NCBI GenBank assembly: GCA_033782935.1
Contig: JAWQEG010000286.1
Coordinates: forward strand, 4,787,501 to 4,851,500
Source of the DNA: Petrolisthes cinctipes
Lineage: Eukaryota; Arthropoda; Malacostraca; Decapoda; Porcellanidae
Direction: 5' to 3'
DNA length: 64,000 nt
Shown: positions 10,384 through 23,862 of the stretch, one piece after another
How positions within the stretch are numbered: the stretch's first letter is position 1
How the letters are laid out: every line of letters begins with the position of its first letter
The notes under the pieces: model-generated
What the model saw: only the letters and a program-made list of their open reading frames with translations
What the model was told of the DNA's origin: nothing
The model's database searches: none
Program-made: the position numbers and the translations under genes

Positions 10384-11930
10384 AAACATGCTGAAAATCG
10401 ATATTTTTGGTGCCCAAAGTCAATATGTGCATGTATCTTCTGTACCCGTTTATATCTCAAATTCAGGCTCAAAACACCCGAAAATTCAATATTTTGGGGT
10501 CCCAGAAGCAATCTGTACATGCCTACTCAGTGCTAGAAAATTTTCAAAATATAGGCTAAAAATATGCTAAAAATCGATCTTTTAGGTGCCAAAAAGTCGA
10601 TATCTCAAATTCAGTCCCAAAACACCCGAAAATTCGATATTTAGAGGTCCCAGAAGCGATCTGTACATGCCTACTCCGTGTTTGAGTATTTTCAAAATAC
10701 ATGCTCAAAACATACTGAAAATCGATCTTTTAGGTGCACAAAAGTCGATATGTGCATGCATCTTCAGTACCCGTTTATATCTCAAATTCAGGCTCAAAAC
10801 ACCCGAAAATTCAATATTTTGGGGTCCCAGAAGCAATCTGTACATGCCTACTCAGTGTTAGAGTATTTTCAAAATACAGGCCCAAAACATGCTGAAAATC
10901 GATATTTTAGATGCCCAAAGTCAATATGTGCATGTATCTTCTGTACCCGTTTATATCTCAAATTCAGGCTCAAAACATCCGAAAATTCAATATTTTGGGG
11001 TCCCAGAAGCAATCTGTACATGCCTACTCAGTGCTAGAATATTTTCAAAATATAGGCTAAAAACATGCTAAAAATCGATCTTTTAGGTGCCAAAAAGTCG
11101 ATATCTCAAATTCAGTCCCAAAACACCCGAAAATTCGATATTTAGGGGTCCCAGAAGCGATCTGTACATGCCTACTCCGTGTTAGAGTATTTTCAAAATA
11201 CATGCTCAAAACATACTGAAAATCGATCTTTTAGGTGCACAAAAGTCGATATGTGCATGCATCTTCAGTACCCGTTTATATCTCAAATTCAGGCTCAAAA
11301 CACCCGAAAATTCAATATTTTGGGGTCTCAGAAGCAATCTGTACATGCCTACTCAGTGTTAGAGTATTTTCAAAATACAGGCCCAAAACATGCTGAAAAT
11401 CGATATTTTAGATGCCCAAAGTCAATATGTGCATTTATTTTCTGTACCCGTTTATATCTCAAATTCTGGCCCTAAACACCCGAAAATTCGATATTTTGGG
11501 GTCCCAGAAGCGATCTGTACATGCCTACTCCGTGTTAGAGTATTTTCAAAATACAGGCCAAAAACATACTGAAAATCGATCTTTTAGGTGCCCAAAAGTC
11601 GATATGTGCATGCATCTTCTGTACCCGTTTATATCTCAAATTCTGGCCCTAAACACCCGAAAATTCGATATTTTGGGGTCCCAGAAGCGATCTGTACATG
11701 CCTACTCCGTGTTAGAGTATTTTCAAAATTCAGGCCAAAAACATACTGAAAATCGATATTTTTGGTGCCCAAAGTCAATATGTGCATGTATCTTCTGTAC
11801 CCGTTTATATCTCAAATTCAGGCTCAAAACACATGAAAATTCAATATTTTGGGGTCCCAGAAGCAATCTGTACAGTGCTAGAATATTTTCAAAATATAGG
11901 CTAAAAACATGCTAAAAATCGATCTTTTAG
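10384..11930 (+). repeat. Block duplicated at 13.4-14.6 kb, longer copy
   Basis: About 10384-11025 matches 13381-14022 (offset 2,997 bp), including the rare TGTTTGAGTATT (10679 and 13676), GCTAGAAAATTTTC and AAAAATATGC variants. About 11350-11930 matches 14022-14602 (offset 2,672 bp), including GCATTTATTTTC. The 325-bp change of offset means the second copy lost a C plus A pair through exchange between B monomers. Confidence 0.85.
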
Positions 11931-13380
11931 GTGCCAAAAAGTCGATATCTCAAATTCAGTCCTAAAACACCCGAAAATTCGATATTTAGTTGTCCCAGAA
12001 GCGATCTGTACATGCCTACTCCGTGTTAGAGTATTTTCAAAATACATGCCAAAAACATACTGAAAATCGATCTTTTAGGTGCCCAAAAGTCGATATGTGC
12101 ATGCATCTTCTGTACCCGTTTATATCTCAAATTCAGGCTCAAAACACCCGAAAATTCAATATTTTGGGGTCCCAGAAGCAATCTGTACATGCCTACTCAG
12201 TGCTAGAATATTTTCAAAATATAGGCTAAAAACATGCTAAAAATCGATCTTTTAGGTGCCAAAAAGTCGATATCTCAAATTCAGTCCCAAAACACCCGAA
12301 AATTCGATATTTAGGGGTCCCAGAAGCGATCTGTACATGCCTACTCCGTGTTAGAGTATTTTCAAAATACATGCTCAAAACATACTGAAAATCGATCTTT
12401 TAGGTGCACAAAAGTCGATATGTGGAAGCATCTTCAGTACCCGTTTATATCTCAAATTCAGGCTCAAAACACCCGAAAATTCAATATTTTGGGGTCCCAG
12501 AAGCAATCTGTACATGCCTACTCAGTGCTAGAATATTTTCAAAATATAGGCTAAAAATATGCTAAAAATCGATCTTTTAGGTGCCAAAAAGTCGATATCT
12601 CAAATTCAGTCCCAAAACACCCGAAAATTCGATATTTAGGGGTTCCAGAAGCGATCTGTACATGCCTACTCCGTGTTAGAGTATTTTCGAAATACATGCT
12701 CAAAACATACTGAAAATCGATCTTTTAGGTGCACAAAAGTCGATATGTGCATGCATCTTTAGTACCCGTTTATATCTCAAATTCAGGCTCAAAACACCCG
12801 AAAATTCAATATTTTGGGGTCCCAGAAGCAATCTGTACATGCCTACTCAGTGTTAGAGTATTTTCAAAATACAGGCCCAAAACATGCTGAAAATCGATAT
12901 TTTAGATGCCCAAAGTCTATATGTGCATGTATCTTCTGTACCCGTTTATATCTCAAATTCAGGCTCAAAACAACCGAAAATTCAATATTTTGGGGTCCCA
13001 GAAGCAATCTGTACATGCCTACACAGTGCTAGAATATTTTCAAAGTATAGGCTAAAAACATGCTAAAAATCGACATTTTAGGTGCCAAAAAATCGATATC
13101 TCAAATTCAGTCCCAAAACACCCGAAAATTCGATATTTAGAGGTCCCAGAAGGTATCTGTACATGCCTACTCCGTGTTAGAGTATTTTCAAAATACAGGC
13201 CCAAAACATGCTGAAAATCGATCTTTTAGGTGCCCAAAAGTCGATATGTGCATGCATCTTCTGTACCCGTTTATATCTCAAATTCTGGCCCTAAACACCC
13301 GAAAATTCGATATTTTGGGGTCCCAGAAGCGATCTGTACATGCCTACTCCGTGTTAGAGCATTTTCAAAATTCAGGCCCA

Positions 13381-14602
13381 AAACATGCTGAAAATCGATA
13401 TTTTTGGTGCCCAAAGTCAATATGTGCATGTATCTTCTGTACCCGTTTATATCTCAAATTCAGGCTCAAAACACCCGAAAATTCAATATTTTGGGGTCCC
13501 AGAAGCAATCTGTACATGCCTACTCAGTGCTAGAAAATTTTCAAAATATAGGCTAAAAATATGCTAAAAATCGATCTTTTAGGTGCCAAAAAGTCGATAT
13601 CTCAAATTCAGTCCCAAAACACCCGAAAATTCGATATTTAGAGGTCCCAGAAGCGATCTGTACATGCCTACTCCGTGTTTGAGTATTTTCAAAATACATG
13701 CTCAAAACATACTGAAAATCGATCTTTTAGGTGCACAAAAGTCGATATGTGCATGCATCTTCAGTACCCGTTTATATCTCAAATTCAGGCTCAAAACACC
13801 CGAAAATTCAATATTTTGGGGTCCCAGAAGCAATCTGTACATGCCTACTCAGTGTTAGAGTATTTTCAAAATACAGGCCCAAAACATGCTGAAAATCGAT
13901 ATTTTAGATGCCCAAAGTCAATATGTGCATGTATCTTCTGTACCCGTTTATATCTCAAATTCAGGCTCAAAACATCCGAAAATTCAATATTTTGGGGTCC
14001 CAGAAGCAATCTGTACATGCCTACTCAGTGTTAGAGTATTTTCAAAATACAGGCCCAAAACATGCTGAAAATCGATATTTTAGATGCCCAAAGTCAATAT
14101 GTGCATTTATTTTCTGTACCCGTTTATATCTCAAATTCTGGCCCTAAACACCCGAAAATTCGATATTTTGGGGTCCCAGAAGCGATCTGTACATGCCTAC
14201 TCCGTGTTAGAGTATTTTCAAAATACAGGCCAAAAACATACTGAAAATCGATCTTTTAGGTGCCCAAAAGTCGATATGTGCATGCATCTTCTGTACCCGT
14301 TTATATCTCAAATTCTGGCCCTAAACACCCGAAAATTCGATATTTTGGGGTCTCAGAAGCGATCTGTACATGCCTACTCCGTGTTAGAGTATTTTCAAAA
14401 TTCAGGCCAAAAACATACTGAAAATCGATATTTTTGGTGCCCAAAGTCAATATGTGCATGTATCTTCTGTACCCGTTTATATCTCAAATTCAGGCTCAAA
14501 ACACCCGAAAATTCAATATTTTGGGGTCCCAGAAGCAATCTGTACAGTGCTAGAATATTTTCAAAATATAGGCTAAAAACATGCTAAAAATCGATCTTTT
14601 AG
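13381..14602 (+). repeat. Second copy of the 10.4-11.9 kb block, 325 bp shorter
   Basis: See the entry at 10384. In this copy two B monomers follow each other directly (starts of their TGTTAGAG near 13853 and 14030) because the intervening C and A are gone. The following stretch is itself copied again 844 bp downstream. Confidence 0.84.
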
Positions 14603-15540
14603 GTGCCAAAAAGTCGATATCTCAAATTCAGTCCCAAAACACCCGAAAATTCGATATTTAGGGGTCCCAGAAGCGATCTGTACATGCCTACTCCGTGTTA
14701 GAGTATTTTCAAAATACATGCTCAAAACATACTGAAAATCGATCTTTTAGGTGCACAAAAGTCGATATGTGCATGCATCTTCAGTACCCGTTTATATCTC
14801 AAATTCAGGCTCAAAACACCCGAAAATTCAATATTTTGGGGTCTCAGAAGCAATCTGTACATGCCTACTCAGTGTTAGAGTATTTTCAAAATACAGGCCC
14901 AAAACATGCTGAAAATCGATATTTTAGATGCCCAAAGTCAATATGTGCATTTATTTTCTGTACCCGTTTATATCTCAAATTCTGGCCCTAAACACCCGAA
15001 AATTCGATATTTTGGGGTCCCAGAAGCGATCTGTACATGCCTACTCCGTGTTAGAGTATTTTCAAAATACAGGCCAAAAACATACTGAAAATCGATCTTT
15101 TAGGTGCCCAAAAGTCGATATGTGCATGCATCTTCTGTACCCGTTTATATCTCAAATTCTGGCCCTAAACACCCGAAAATTCGATATTTTGGGGTCTCAG
15201 AAGCGATCTGTACATGCCTACTCCGTGTTAGAGTATTTTCAAAATTCAGGCCAAAAACATACTGAAAATCGATATTTTTGGTGCCCAAAGTCAATATGTG
15301 CATGTATCTTCTGTACCCGTTTATATCTCAAATTCAGGCTCAAAACACCCGAAAATTCAATATTTTGGGGTCCCAGAAGCAATCTGTACAGTGCTAGAAT
15401 ATTTTCAAAATATAGGCTAAAAACATGCTAAAAATCGATCTTTTAGGTGCCAAAAAGTCGATATCTCAAATTCAGTCCCAAAACACCCGAAAATTCGATA
15501 TTTAGGGGTCCCAGAAGCGATCTGTACATGCCTACTCCGT
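14050..15540 (+). repeat. 844-bp tandem duplication
   Basis: About 14050-14600 recurs at 14894-15445 (offset 844 bp). Shared rare states are GCATTTATTTTC (14102 and 14946), GGGGTCTCAG (14347 and 15191) and the 10-bp-deleted C at 14545 and 15389. The unit is five monomers (177+176+177+176+138). Confidence 0.82.
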
Positions 15541-16469
15541 GTTAGAGTATTTTTAAAATACATGCTCAAAACATACTGAAAATCGATCTTTTAGGTGCAC
15601 AAAAGTCGATATGTGCATGCATCTTCAGTACCCGTTTATATCTCAAATTCAGGCCCAAAACACCCGAAAATTCAATATTTTGGGGTCCCAGAAGCAATCT
15701 GTACATGCCGACTCAGTGTTAGAGTATTTTCAAAATACAGGCCCAAAACATGCTGAAAATCGATATTTTAGATGCCCAAAGTCAATATGTGCATGTATCT
15801 TCTGTACCCGTTTATATCTCAAATTCAGGCTCAAAACACCCGAAAATTCAATATTTTGGGGTCCCAGAAGCAATCTGTACATGCCTACTCAGTGCTAGAA
15901 TATTTTCAAAATATAGGCTAAAAACATGCTAAAAATCGATCTTTTAGGTGCCAAAAAGTCGATATCTCAAATTCAGTCCCAAAACACCCGAAAATTCGAT
16001 ATTTAGGGGTCCCAGAAGCGATCTGTACATGCCTACTCCGTGTTAGAGTATTTTCAAAATACATGCTCAAAACATACTTAAAATCGATCTTTTAGGTGCA
16101 CAAAAGTCGATATGTGCATGCATCTTCAGTACCCGTTTATATCTCAAATTCAGGCTCAAAACACCCGAAAATTCAATATTTTGGGGTCCCAGAAGCAATC
16201 TGTACATGCCTACTCAGTGTTAGAGTATTTTCAAAATACAGGCCCAAAACATGGTCAAAATCGATATTTTAGATGCCCAAAGTCAATATGTGCATGTATC
16301 TTCTGTACTCGTTTATATCTCAAATTCAGGCTCAAAACACCCGAAAATTCAATATTTTGGGGTCCCAGAAGCAATCTGTACATGCCTACACAGTGCTAGA
16401 AAATTTTCAAAATATAGGCTAAAAACATGCTAAAAATCGACATTTAAGGTGCCAAAAAATCGATATCTC

Positions 16470-16616
16470 AAATTCAGTCCCAAAACCCCCCAAAATTAGA
16501 TATTTAAGTATGTTTTGAGCATGTATTTTGAAAATACTCTAACACGGAGTAGGCATGTACAGATCGCTTCTGGGACCCCTAAATATCGAATTTTCGGGTG
16601 TTTTGGGACTGAATTT
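16470..16616. repeat. Strand-switch junction of the satellite array
   Basis: A + strand monomer starts at 16470 and stops after 37 bp at 16506. The next base begins the inverted arm, which read on the - strand is an A monomer starting at 16616 and ending at phase 110 at 16507. The arms are therefore out of register, and a fold-back would leave a 73-nt spacer (16507-16579). Relative to the consensus the left flank has substitutions at 16487 (A to C), 16491 (G to C) and 16498 (C to A). The left flank belongs to a C1 then A/A' context and the right flank to a C2-like then A context, so the arms are not mirror copies of one unit. Confidence 0.95.
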
Positions 16617-17439
16617 GAGATATCGACTTTTTGGCACCTAAAAGATCGATTTTTAGCATGTTTTGGGCCTGAATTTTGAAAATATTTTAGCACTGAGTAG
16701 GCATGTACAGATTGCTTCTGGGACCCCAAAATATTGAATTTTCGGATGTTTTGAGCCTGAATTTCAGAGATAAACGGGTACAGAAGATACATGCACATAT
16801 TGACTTTGGGCATCTAAAATATCGATTTTCAGCATGTTTTGGGTCTGTATTTTGAAAATACTCTAACACTGAGTAGGCATGTACAGATTGCTTCTGGGAC
16901 CCCAAAATATCGAATTTGCGGGTGTTTTGGGACTGAATTTGAGATATCGACTTTTTGGCACCTAAAAGATCGATTTTTAGCATGTTTTTAGCCTATATTT
17001 TGAAAATATTCTAGCACTGTGTAGGCATGTACAGATTGCTTCTGGGACCCCAAAATATTGAATTTTCGGGTGTTTTGAGCCTGAATTTGAGATATAAACG
17101 GGTACAGAAGATACATGCACATATTGACTTTGGGCATCTAAAATATCGATTTTCAGCATGTTTTGGGCCTGTATTTTGAAAATACTCTAACACTGAGTAG
17201 GCATGTAGAGATTGCTTCTGGGACCCCAAAATATTGAATTTTCGGGTGTTTTGGGCCTGAATTTGAGATATAAACGGGTACTGAAGATGCATGTACATAT
17301 CGACTTTTGTGCACCTAAAAGATTGATTTTCAGTATGTTTTGAGCATGTATTTTGAAAATACTCTAACACGGAGTAGGCATGTACAGATCGCTTCCGGGA
17401 CCCCTAAATATCGAATTTTCTGGTGTTTTGGGACTGAAT

Positions 17440-18440
17440 TTGAGATATCGACTTTTTGGCACCTAAAAGATCGATTTTTAGCATGTTTTTAGCCTATATT
17501 TTGAAAATATTCTAGCACTGAGTAGGCATGTACAGATTGCTTCTGGGAACCCAAAATATTGAATTTTCGGTTGTTTTGAGTCTGAATTTGAGATATAAAC
17601 GGGTACAGAAGGTACATGCACATATTGACTTTGGGCACCAAAAATATCGATTTTCAGCATGTTTTGGGCCTGAATTTTGAAAATACTCTAACACAGAGTA
17701 GGCATGTACAGATCGCTTCTGGGACCCCAAAATATCGAATTTTCGGGTGTTTAGGGTCAGAATTTGAGATATAAACGGGTACAGGAGATGCATGCACATA
17801 TCGACTTTTGGGCACCTATAAGATCGATTTTCAGTATGTTTTGAGCATGTATTTTGAAAATACTCTAACACGGAGTAGGCATGTACAGATCGCTTCTGGG
17901 ACCCCTAAATATCGAATTTTCGGGTGTTTTGGGACTGAATTTGAGATATCGACTTTTTGGCACCTAAAAGATCGTTTTTAGCATGTTTTTAGCCTATATT
18001 TTGAAAATATTCTAGCACTGAGTAGGCATGTACAGATTGCTTCTGGGACCCCAAAATATTGAATTTTCGGGTGTTTTGAGCCTGAATTTGAGATATAAAC
18101 GGGTACAGAAGATACATGCACATATTGACTTTGGGCACCAAAAATATCGATTTTCAGCATGTTTTGGGCCTGAATTTTGAAAATACTCTAACACGGAGTA
18201 GGCATGTACAGATCGCTTCTGGGACCCCAAAATATCGAATTTTCGGGTGTTTAGGGTCAGAATTTGAGATATAAACGGGTACAGAAGATGCATGCACATA
18301 TCGACTTTTGTGCACCTATAAGATCGATTTTCAGTATGTTTTGAGCATGTATTTTGAAAATACTCTAACACGGAGTAGGCATGTACAGATCGCTTCTGGG
18401 ACCCCTAAATATCGAATTTTCGGGTGTTTTGGGACTGAAT
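17440..18440 (-). repeat. Two near-identical A/A'-L-C2 trimers, 500/501 bp apart
   Basis: The copies share GTTTAGGGTCAG (17749 and 18250) and CACCTATAAGATCG (17811 and 18311). One copy lacks a base in GATCGTTTTTAGC near 17972, giving the 500-bp spacing. Confidence 0.75.
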
Positions 18441-21400
18441 TTGAGATATCGACTTTTTGGCACCTAAAAGATCGATTTTTAGCATGTTTTTAGCCTATAT
18501 TTTGAAAATATTCTAGCACTGAGTAGGCATGTACAGATTGCTTCTGGGACCCCAAAATATTGAATTTTCGGGTGTTTTGAGCCTGAATTTGAGATATAAA
18601 CGGGTACAGAAAATACATGCACATATTGACTTTGGGCATCTAAAATATCGATTTTCAGCATGTTTTGGGCCTGTACTTTGAAAATACTCTAACACTGAGT
18701 AGGCATGTACAGATTGCTTCTGGGACCCCAAAATATCGAATTTTCGGGTGTTTTGAGCCTGAATTTGAGATATAAACGGGTACTGAAGATGCATGCACAT
18801 ATCGACTTTTGTGCACCTAAAAGATCGATTTTCAGTATGTTTTGAGCATGTATTTTGAAAATACTCTAACACGGAGTAGGCATGTACAGATCGCTTCTGG
18901 GACCCCTAAATATCGAATTTTCGGGTGTTTTGGGACTGAATTTGAGATATCGACTTTTTGGCACCTAAAAGATCGATTTTTTGCATGTTTTTAGCCTATA
19001 TTTTGAAAATATTCTAGCACTGAGTAGGCATGTACAGATTGCTTCTGGGACCCCAAAATATTGAATTTTCGGATGTTTTGAGCCTGAATTTGAGATATAA
19101 ACGGGTACAGAAGATACATGCACATATTGACTTTGGGCATCTAAAATATCGATTTTCAGCATGTTTTGGGCCTGTCTTTTGAAAATACTCTAACACTGAG
19201 TAGGCATGTACAGATTGCTTCTGGGACCCCTAAATATCGAATTTTTCGGGTGTTTTGGGACTGAATTTGAGATATCGACTTTTTGGCACCTAAAAGATCG
19301 ATTTTTAGCATGTTTTTAGCCTATATTTTGAAAATATTCTAGCACTGAGTAGGCATGTACAGATTGCTTCTGGGACCCCAAAATATTGAATTTTCGGGTG
19401 TTTTGAGCCTGAATTTGAGATATAAACGGGTACAGAAGATACATGCACATATTGACTTTGGGCACCAAAAATATCGATTTTCAGCATGTTTTGGGCCTGA
19501 ATTTTGAAAATGCTCTAACACGGAGTAGGCATGTACAGATCGCTTCTGGGACCCCAAAATATCGAATTTTCGGGTGTTTAGGGCCAGAATTTGAGATATA
19601 AACGGGTACAGAAGATGCATGCACATATCGACTTTTGGGCACCTAAAAGATCGATTTTCAGTATGTTTTTGGCCTGTATTTTGAAAATACTCTAACACGG
19701 AGTAGGCATGTACAGATACCTTCTGGGACCTCTAAATATCGAATTTTCGGGTGTTTTGGGACTGAATTTGAGATATCGATTTTTTGGCACCTAAAATGTC
19801 GATTTTTAGCATGTTTTTAGCCTATATTTTGAAAATATTCTAGCACTGTGTAGGCATGTACAGATTGCTTCTGGGACCCCAAAATATTGAATTTTCGGGT
19901 GTTTTGAGCCTGAATTTGAGATATAAACGGGTACAGAAGATACATGCACATATTGACTTTGGGCATCTAAAATATCGATTTTCAGCATGTTTTGGGCCTG
20001 TATTTTGAAAATACTCTAACACTGAGTAGGCATGTACAGATTGCTTTTGGGACCCCAAAATATTGAATTTTCGGGTGTTTTGAGCCTGAATTTGAGATAT
20101 AAACGGGTACTGAAGATGCATGCACATATCGACTTTTGTGCAAATAAAAGATCGATTTTCAGTATGTTTTGAGCATGTATTTTGAAAATACTCTAACACG
20201 GAGTAGGCATGTACAGATCGCTTCTGGGACCCCAAAATATCGAATTTTCGGGTGTTTTGGGACTGAATTTGAGATATCGACTTTTTGGCACCTAAAACAC
20301 CGATTTTTAGCATATTTTTAGCATATATTTTGAAAATATTCTAGCACTGAGTAGGCATGTACAGATTGCTTCTGGGAACCCAAAATATTGAATTTTCGGG
20401 TGTTTTGAGCCTGAATTTGAGATATAAACGGGTACTGAAGATGCATACACATATAGACTTTTGTGCACCTAAAAGATCGATTTTCAGTATGTTTTGAGCA
20501 TGTATTTTGAAAATACTCTAACACGGAGTAGGCATGTACAGATACCTTCTGGGACCCCTAAATATCGAATTTTCGGGTGTTTTGGGACTGAATTTGAGAT
20601 ATCGACTTTTTGGCACCTAAAAGATCGATTTTTAGCATGTTTTTAGCCTATATTTTGATAATATTCTAGCACTGAGTAGGCATGTACAGATTGCTTCTGG
20701 GACCCCAAAATATTGAATTTTCGGGTGTTTTGAGCCTGAATTTGAGATATAAACGGGTACAGAAGATACATGCACATATTGACTTTGGGCACCAAAAATA
20801 TCGATTTTCAGCATGTTTTGGGCCTGAATTTTGAAAATACTCTAACACGGAGTAGGCATGTACAGATCGCTTCTGGGACCCCAAAATATCGAATTTTCGG
20901 GTGTTTAGGGCCAGAATTTGAGATATAAACGGGTACAGAAGATGCATGCACATATCGACTTTTGGGCACCTAAAAGATCGATTTTCAGTATGTTTTTGGC
21001 CTGTATTTTGAAAATACTCTAACACGGAGTAGGCATGTACAGATACCTTCTGGGACCTCTAAATATCGAATTTTCGGGTGTTTTGGGACTGAATTTGAGA
21101 TATCGACTTTTTGACACCTAAAATGTCGATTTTTAGCATGTTTTTAGCCTATATTTTGAAAATATTCTAGCACTGTGTAGGCATGTACAGATTGCTTCTG
21201 GGACCCCAAAATATTGAATTTTCGGGTGTTTTGAGCCTGAATTTGAGATATAAACGGGTACAGAAAATACATGCACATATTGACTTTGGGCATCTAAAAT
21301 ATCGATTTTCAGCATGTTTTGGGCCTGTATTTTGAAAATACTCTAACACTGAGTAGGCATGTACAGATTGCTTCTGGGACCCCAAAATATTGAATTTTCG

Positions 21401-22859
21401 GGTGTTTTGAGCCTGAATTTGAGATATAAACGGGTACTGAAGATGCATGCACATATCGACTTTTGTGCACCTAAAAGATCGATTTTCAGTATGTTTTGAG
21501 CATGTGTTTTTAAAATACTCTAACACGGAGTAGGCATGTACAGATCGCTTCTGGGACCCCTAAATATCGAATTTTCGGGTGTTTTGGGACTGAATTTGAG
21601 ATATCGACTTTTTGGCACCTAAAAGATCGATTTTTAGCATGTTTTTAGCCTATATTTTGAAAATATTCTAGCACTGAGTAGGCATTTACAGATTGCTTCT
21701 GGGACCCCAAAATATTGAATTTTCGGATGTTTTGAGCCTGAATTTGAGATATAAACGGGTACAGAAGATACATGCACATATTGACTTTGGGCATCTAAAA
21801 TATTGATTTTCAGCATGTTTTGGGCCTGTATTTTGAAAATACTCTAACACTGAGTAGGCATGTACAGATTGCTTCTGGGACCCCAAAATATCGAATTTTC
21901 GGGTGTTTTGGGACTGAATTTGAGATATCGACTTTTTGGCACCTAAAAGATCGATTTTTAGCATGTTTTTAGCCTATATTTTGAAAATATTCTAGCACTG
22001 TGTAGGCATGTACAGATTGTTTCTGGGACCCCAAAATATTGAATTTTCGGGTGTTTTGAGCCTGAATTTGAGATATAAACGGGTACAGAAGATACATGCA
22101 CATATTGACTTTGGGCATCTAAAATATCGATTTTCAGCATGTTTTGGGCCTGTATTTTGAAAATACTCTAACACTGAGTAGGCATGTACAGATTGCTTCT
22201 GGGACCCTAAAATATTGAATTTTCGGGTGTTTTGAGCCTGAATTTGAGATATAAACGGGTACTGAAGATGCATGCACATATCGACTTTTGTGCACCTAAA
22301 AGATCGATTTTCAGTATGTTTTGAGCATGTATTTTGAAAATACTCTAACACGGAGTAGGCATGTACACATCGCTTCTGGGACCCCTAAATATCGAATTTT
22401 CGGGTGTTTTGGGACTGAATTTGAGATATCGACTTTTTGGCACTTAAAAGATCGATTTTTAGCATGTTTTTAGCCTATATTTTGAAAATATTCTAGCACT
22501 GAGTAGGCATGTACAGATTGCTTCTGGGACCCCAAAATATTGAATTTTCGGGTGTTTTGAGCCTGAATTTGAGATATAAACGGGTACAGAAGATACATGC
22601 ACATATTGACTTTGGGCACCAAAAATATCGATTTTCAGCATGTTTTGGGCCTGAATTTTGAAAATACTCTAACACGGAGTAGGCATGTACAGATCGCTTC
22701 TGGGACCCCAAAATATCGAATTTTCGGGTGTTTAGGGCCAGAATTTGAGATATAAACGGGTACAGAAGATGCATGCACATATCGACTTTTGGGCACCTAA
22801 AAGATCGATTTTCAGTATGTTTTTGGCCTGTATTTTGAAAATACTCTAACACGGAGTAG

Positions 22860-23862
22860 CCATGTACAGATACCTTCTAGGACCTCTAAATATCGAATTT
22901 TCGGGTGTTTTGGGACTGAATTTGAGATATCGATTTTTTGGCACCTAATATGTCGATTTTTAGCATGTTTTTAGCCTATATTTTGAAAATATTCTAGCAC
23001 TGTGTAGGCATGTACAGATTGCTTCTGGGACCCCAAAATATTGAATTTTCGGGTGTTTTGAGCCTGAATTTGAGATATAAACGGGTACAGAAGATACATG
23101 CACATATTGACTTTGGGCATCTAAAATATCGATTTTCAGCATGTTTTGGGCCTGTATTTTGAAAATACTCTAACACTGAGTAGGCATGTACAGATTGCTT
23201 CTGGGAGCCCAAAATATTGAATTTTCGGGTGTTTTAAGCCTGAATTTGAGATATAAACGGGTACTGAAGATGCATGCACATATCGACTTTTGTGCACCTA
23301 AAAGATCGATTTTCAGTATGTTTTGAGCATGTATTTTGAAAATACTCTAACACGGAGTAGGCATGTACAGATACCTTCTGGGACCTCTAAATATCGAATT
23401 TTCGGGTGTTTTGGGACTGAATTTGAGATATCGATTTTTTGGCACCTAAAATGTCGATTTTTAGCATGTTTTTAGCCTATATTTTGAAAATATTCTAGCA
23501 CTGTGTAGGCATGTACAGATTGCTTCTGGGACCCCAAAATATTGAATTTTCGGGTGTTTTGAGCCTGAATTTGAGATATAAACGGGTACAGAAGATACAT
23601 GCACATATTGACTTTGGGCATCTAAAATATCGATTTTCAGCATGTTTTGGGCCTGTATTTTGAAAATACTCTAACACTGAGTAGGCATGTACAGATTGCT
23701 TCTGGGACCCCAAAATATTGAATTTTCGGGTGTTTTAAGCCTGAATTTGAGATATAAACGGGTACTGAAGATGCATGCACATATCGACTTTTGTGCACCT
23801 AAAAGATCGATTTTCAGTATGTTTTGAGCATGTATTTTGAAAATACTCTAACACGGAGTAGG
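22860..23862 (-). repeat. Two near-identical A-B-C1 trimers, 501 bp apart
   Basis: The copies share GTTTTAAGCCTGAA (23231 and 23732), otherwise GTTTTGAGCC. Two A-B-C1 trimers in a row break the usual alternation with A'-L-C2, so this is a local 501-bp duplication. Confidence 0.8.

Larger units (their letters stand above)
1..16506 (+). repeat. Left satellite arm, monomers in + orientation
   Basis: Continuous head-to-tail satellite with no spacer. Every monomer can be cut at AAATTC (for example 670, 847, 1023, 1171) and measures 177, 176 or 148 bp, giving a dominant 501-bp trimer. Deviations are 491 bp (10-bp deletion in C), 445 bp (56-bp deletion near 1650) and 325 bp (two-monomer units). Two trimer kinds occur, A-B-C1 and A'-L-C2, often alternating as a 1,002-bp hexamer. 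Bases 1-8000 carry more private substitutions and indels than most of the right arm. No gene, transposon or unique sequence was seen. The array is cut by the window start. Its role as centromeric or pericentromeric DNA is inferred from monomer length and organisation only. Confidence 0.98.

Noticed and set aside
11412..11915. Open frame of 167 codons on +, repeated at 14084-14587 and 14928-15431
   Set aside because: It is satellite read through three monomers. Frames survive only where 177-bp (59-codon) monomers stay in phase and break at 176- and 148-bp monomers. Copies differ by frameshifting lengths and no known domain appears.
16507..16579. Hairpin or foreign spacer at the strand switch
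   Set aside because: The 73 nt between pairable arms are ordinary A-monomer sequence (phases 38-110), so it is a register offset and not an inserted element.
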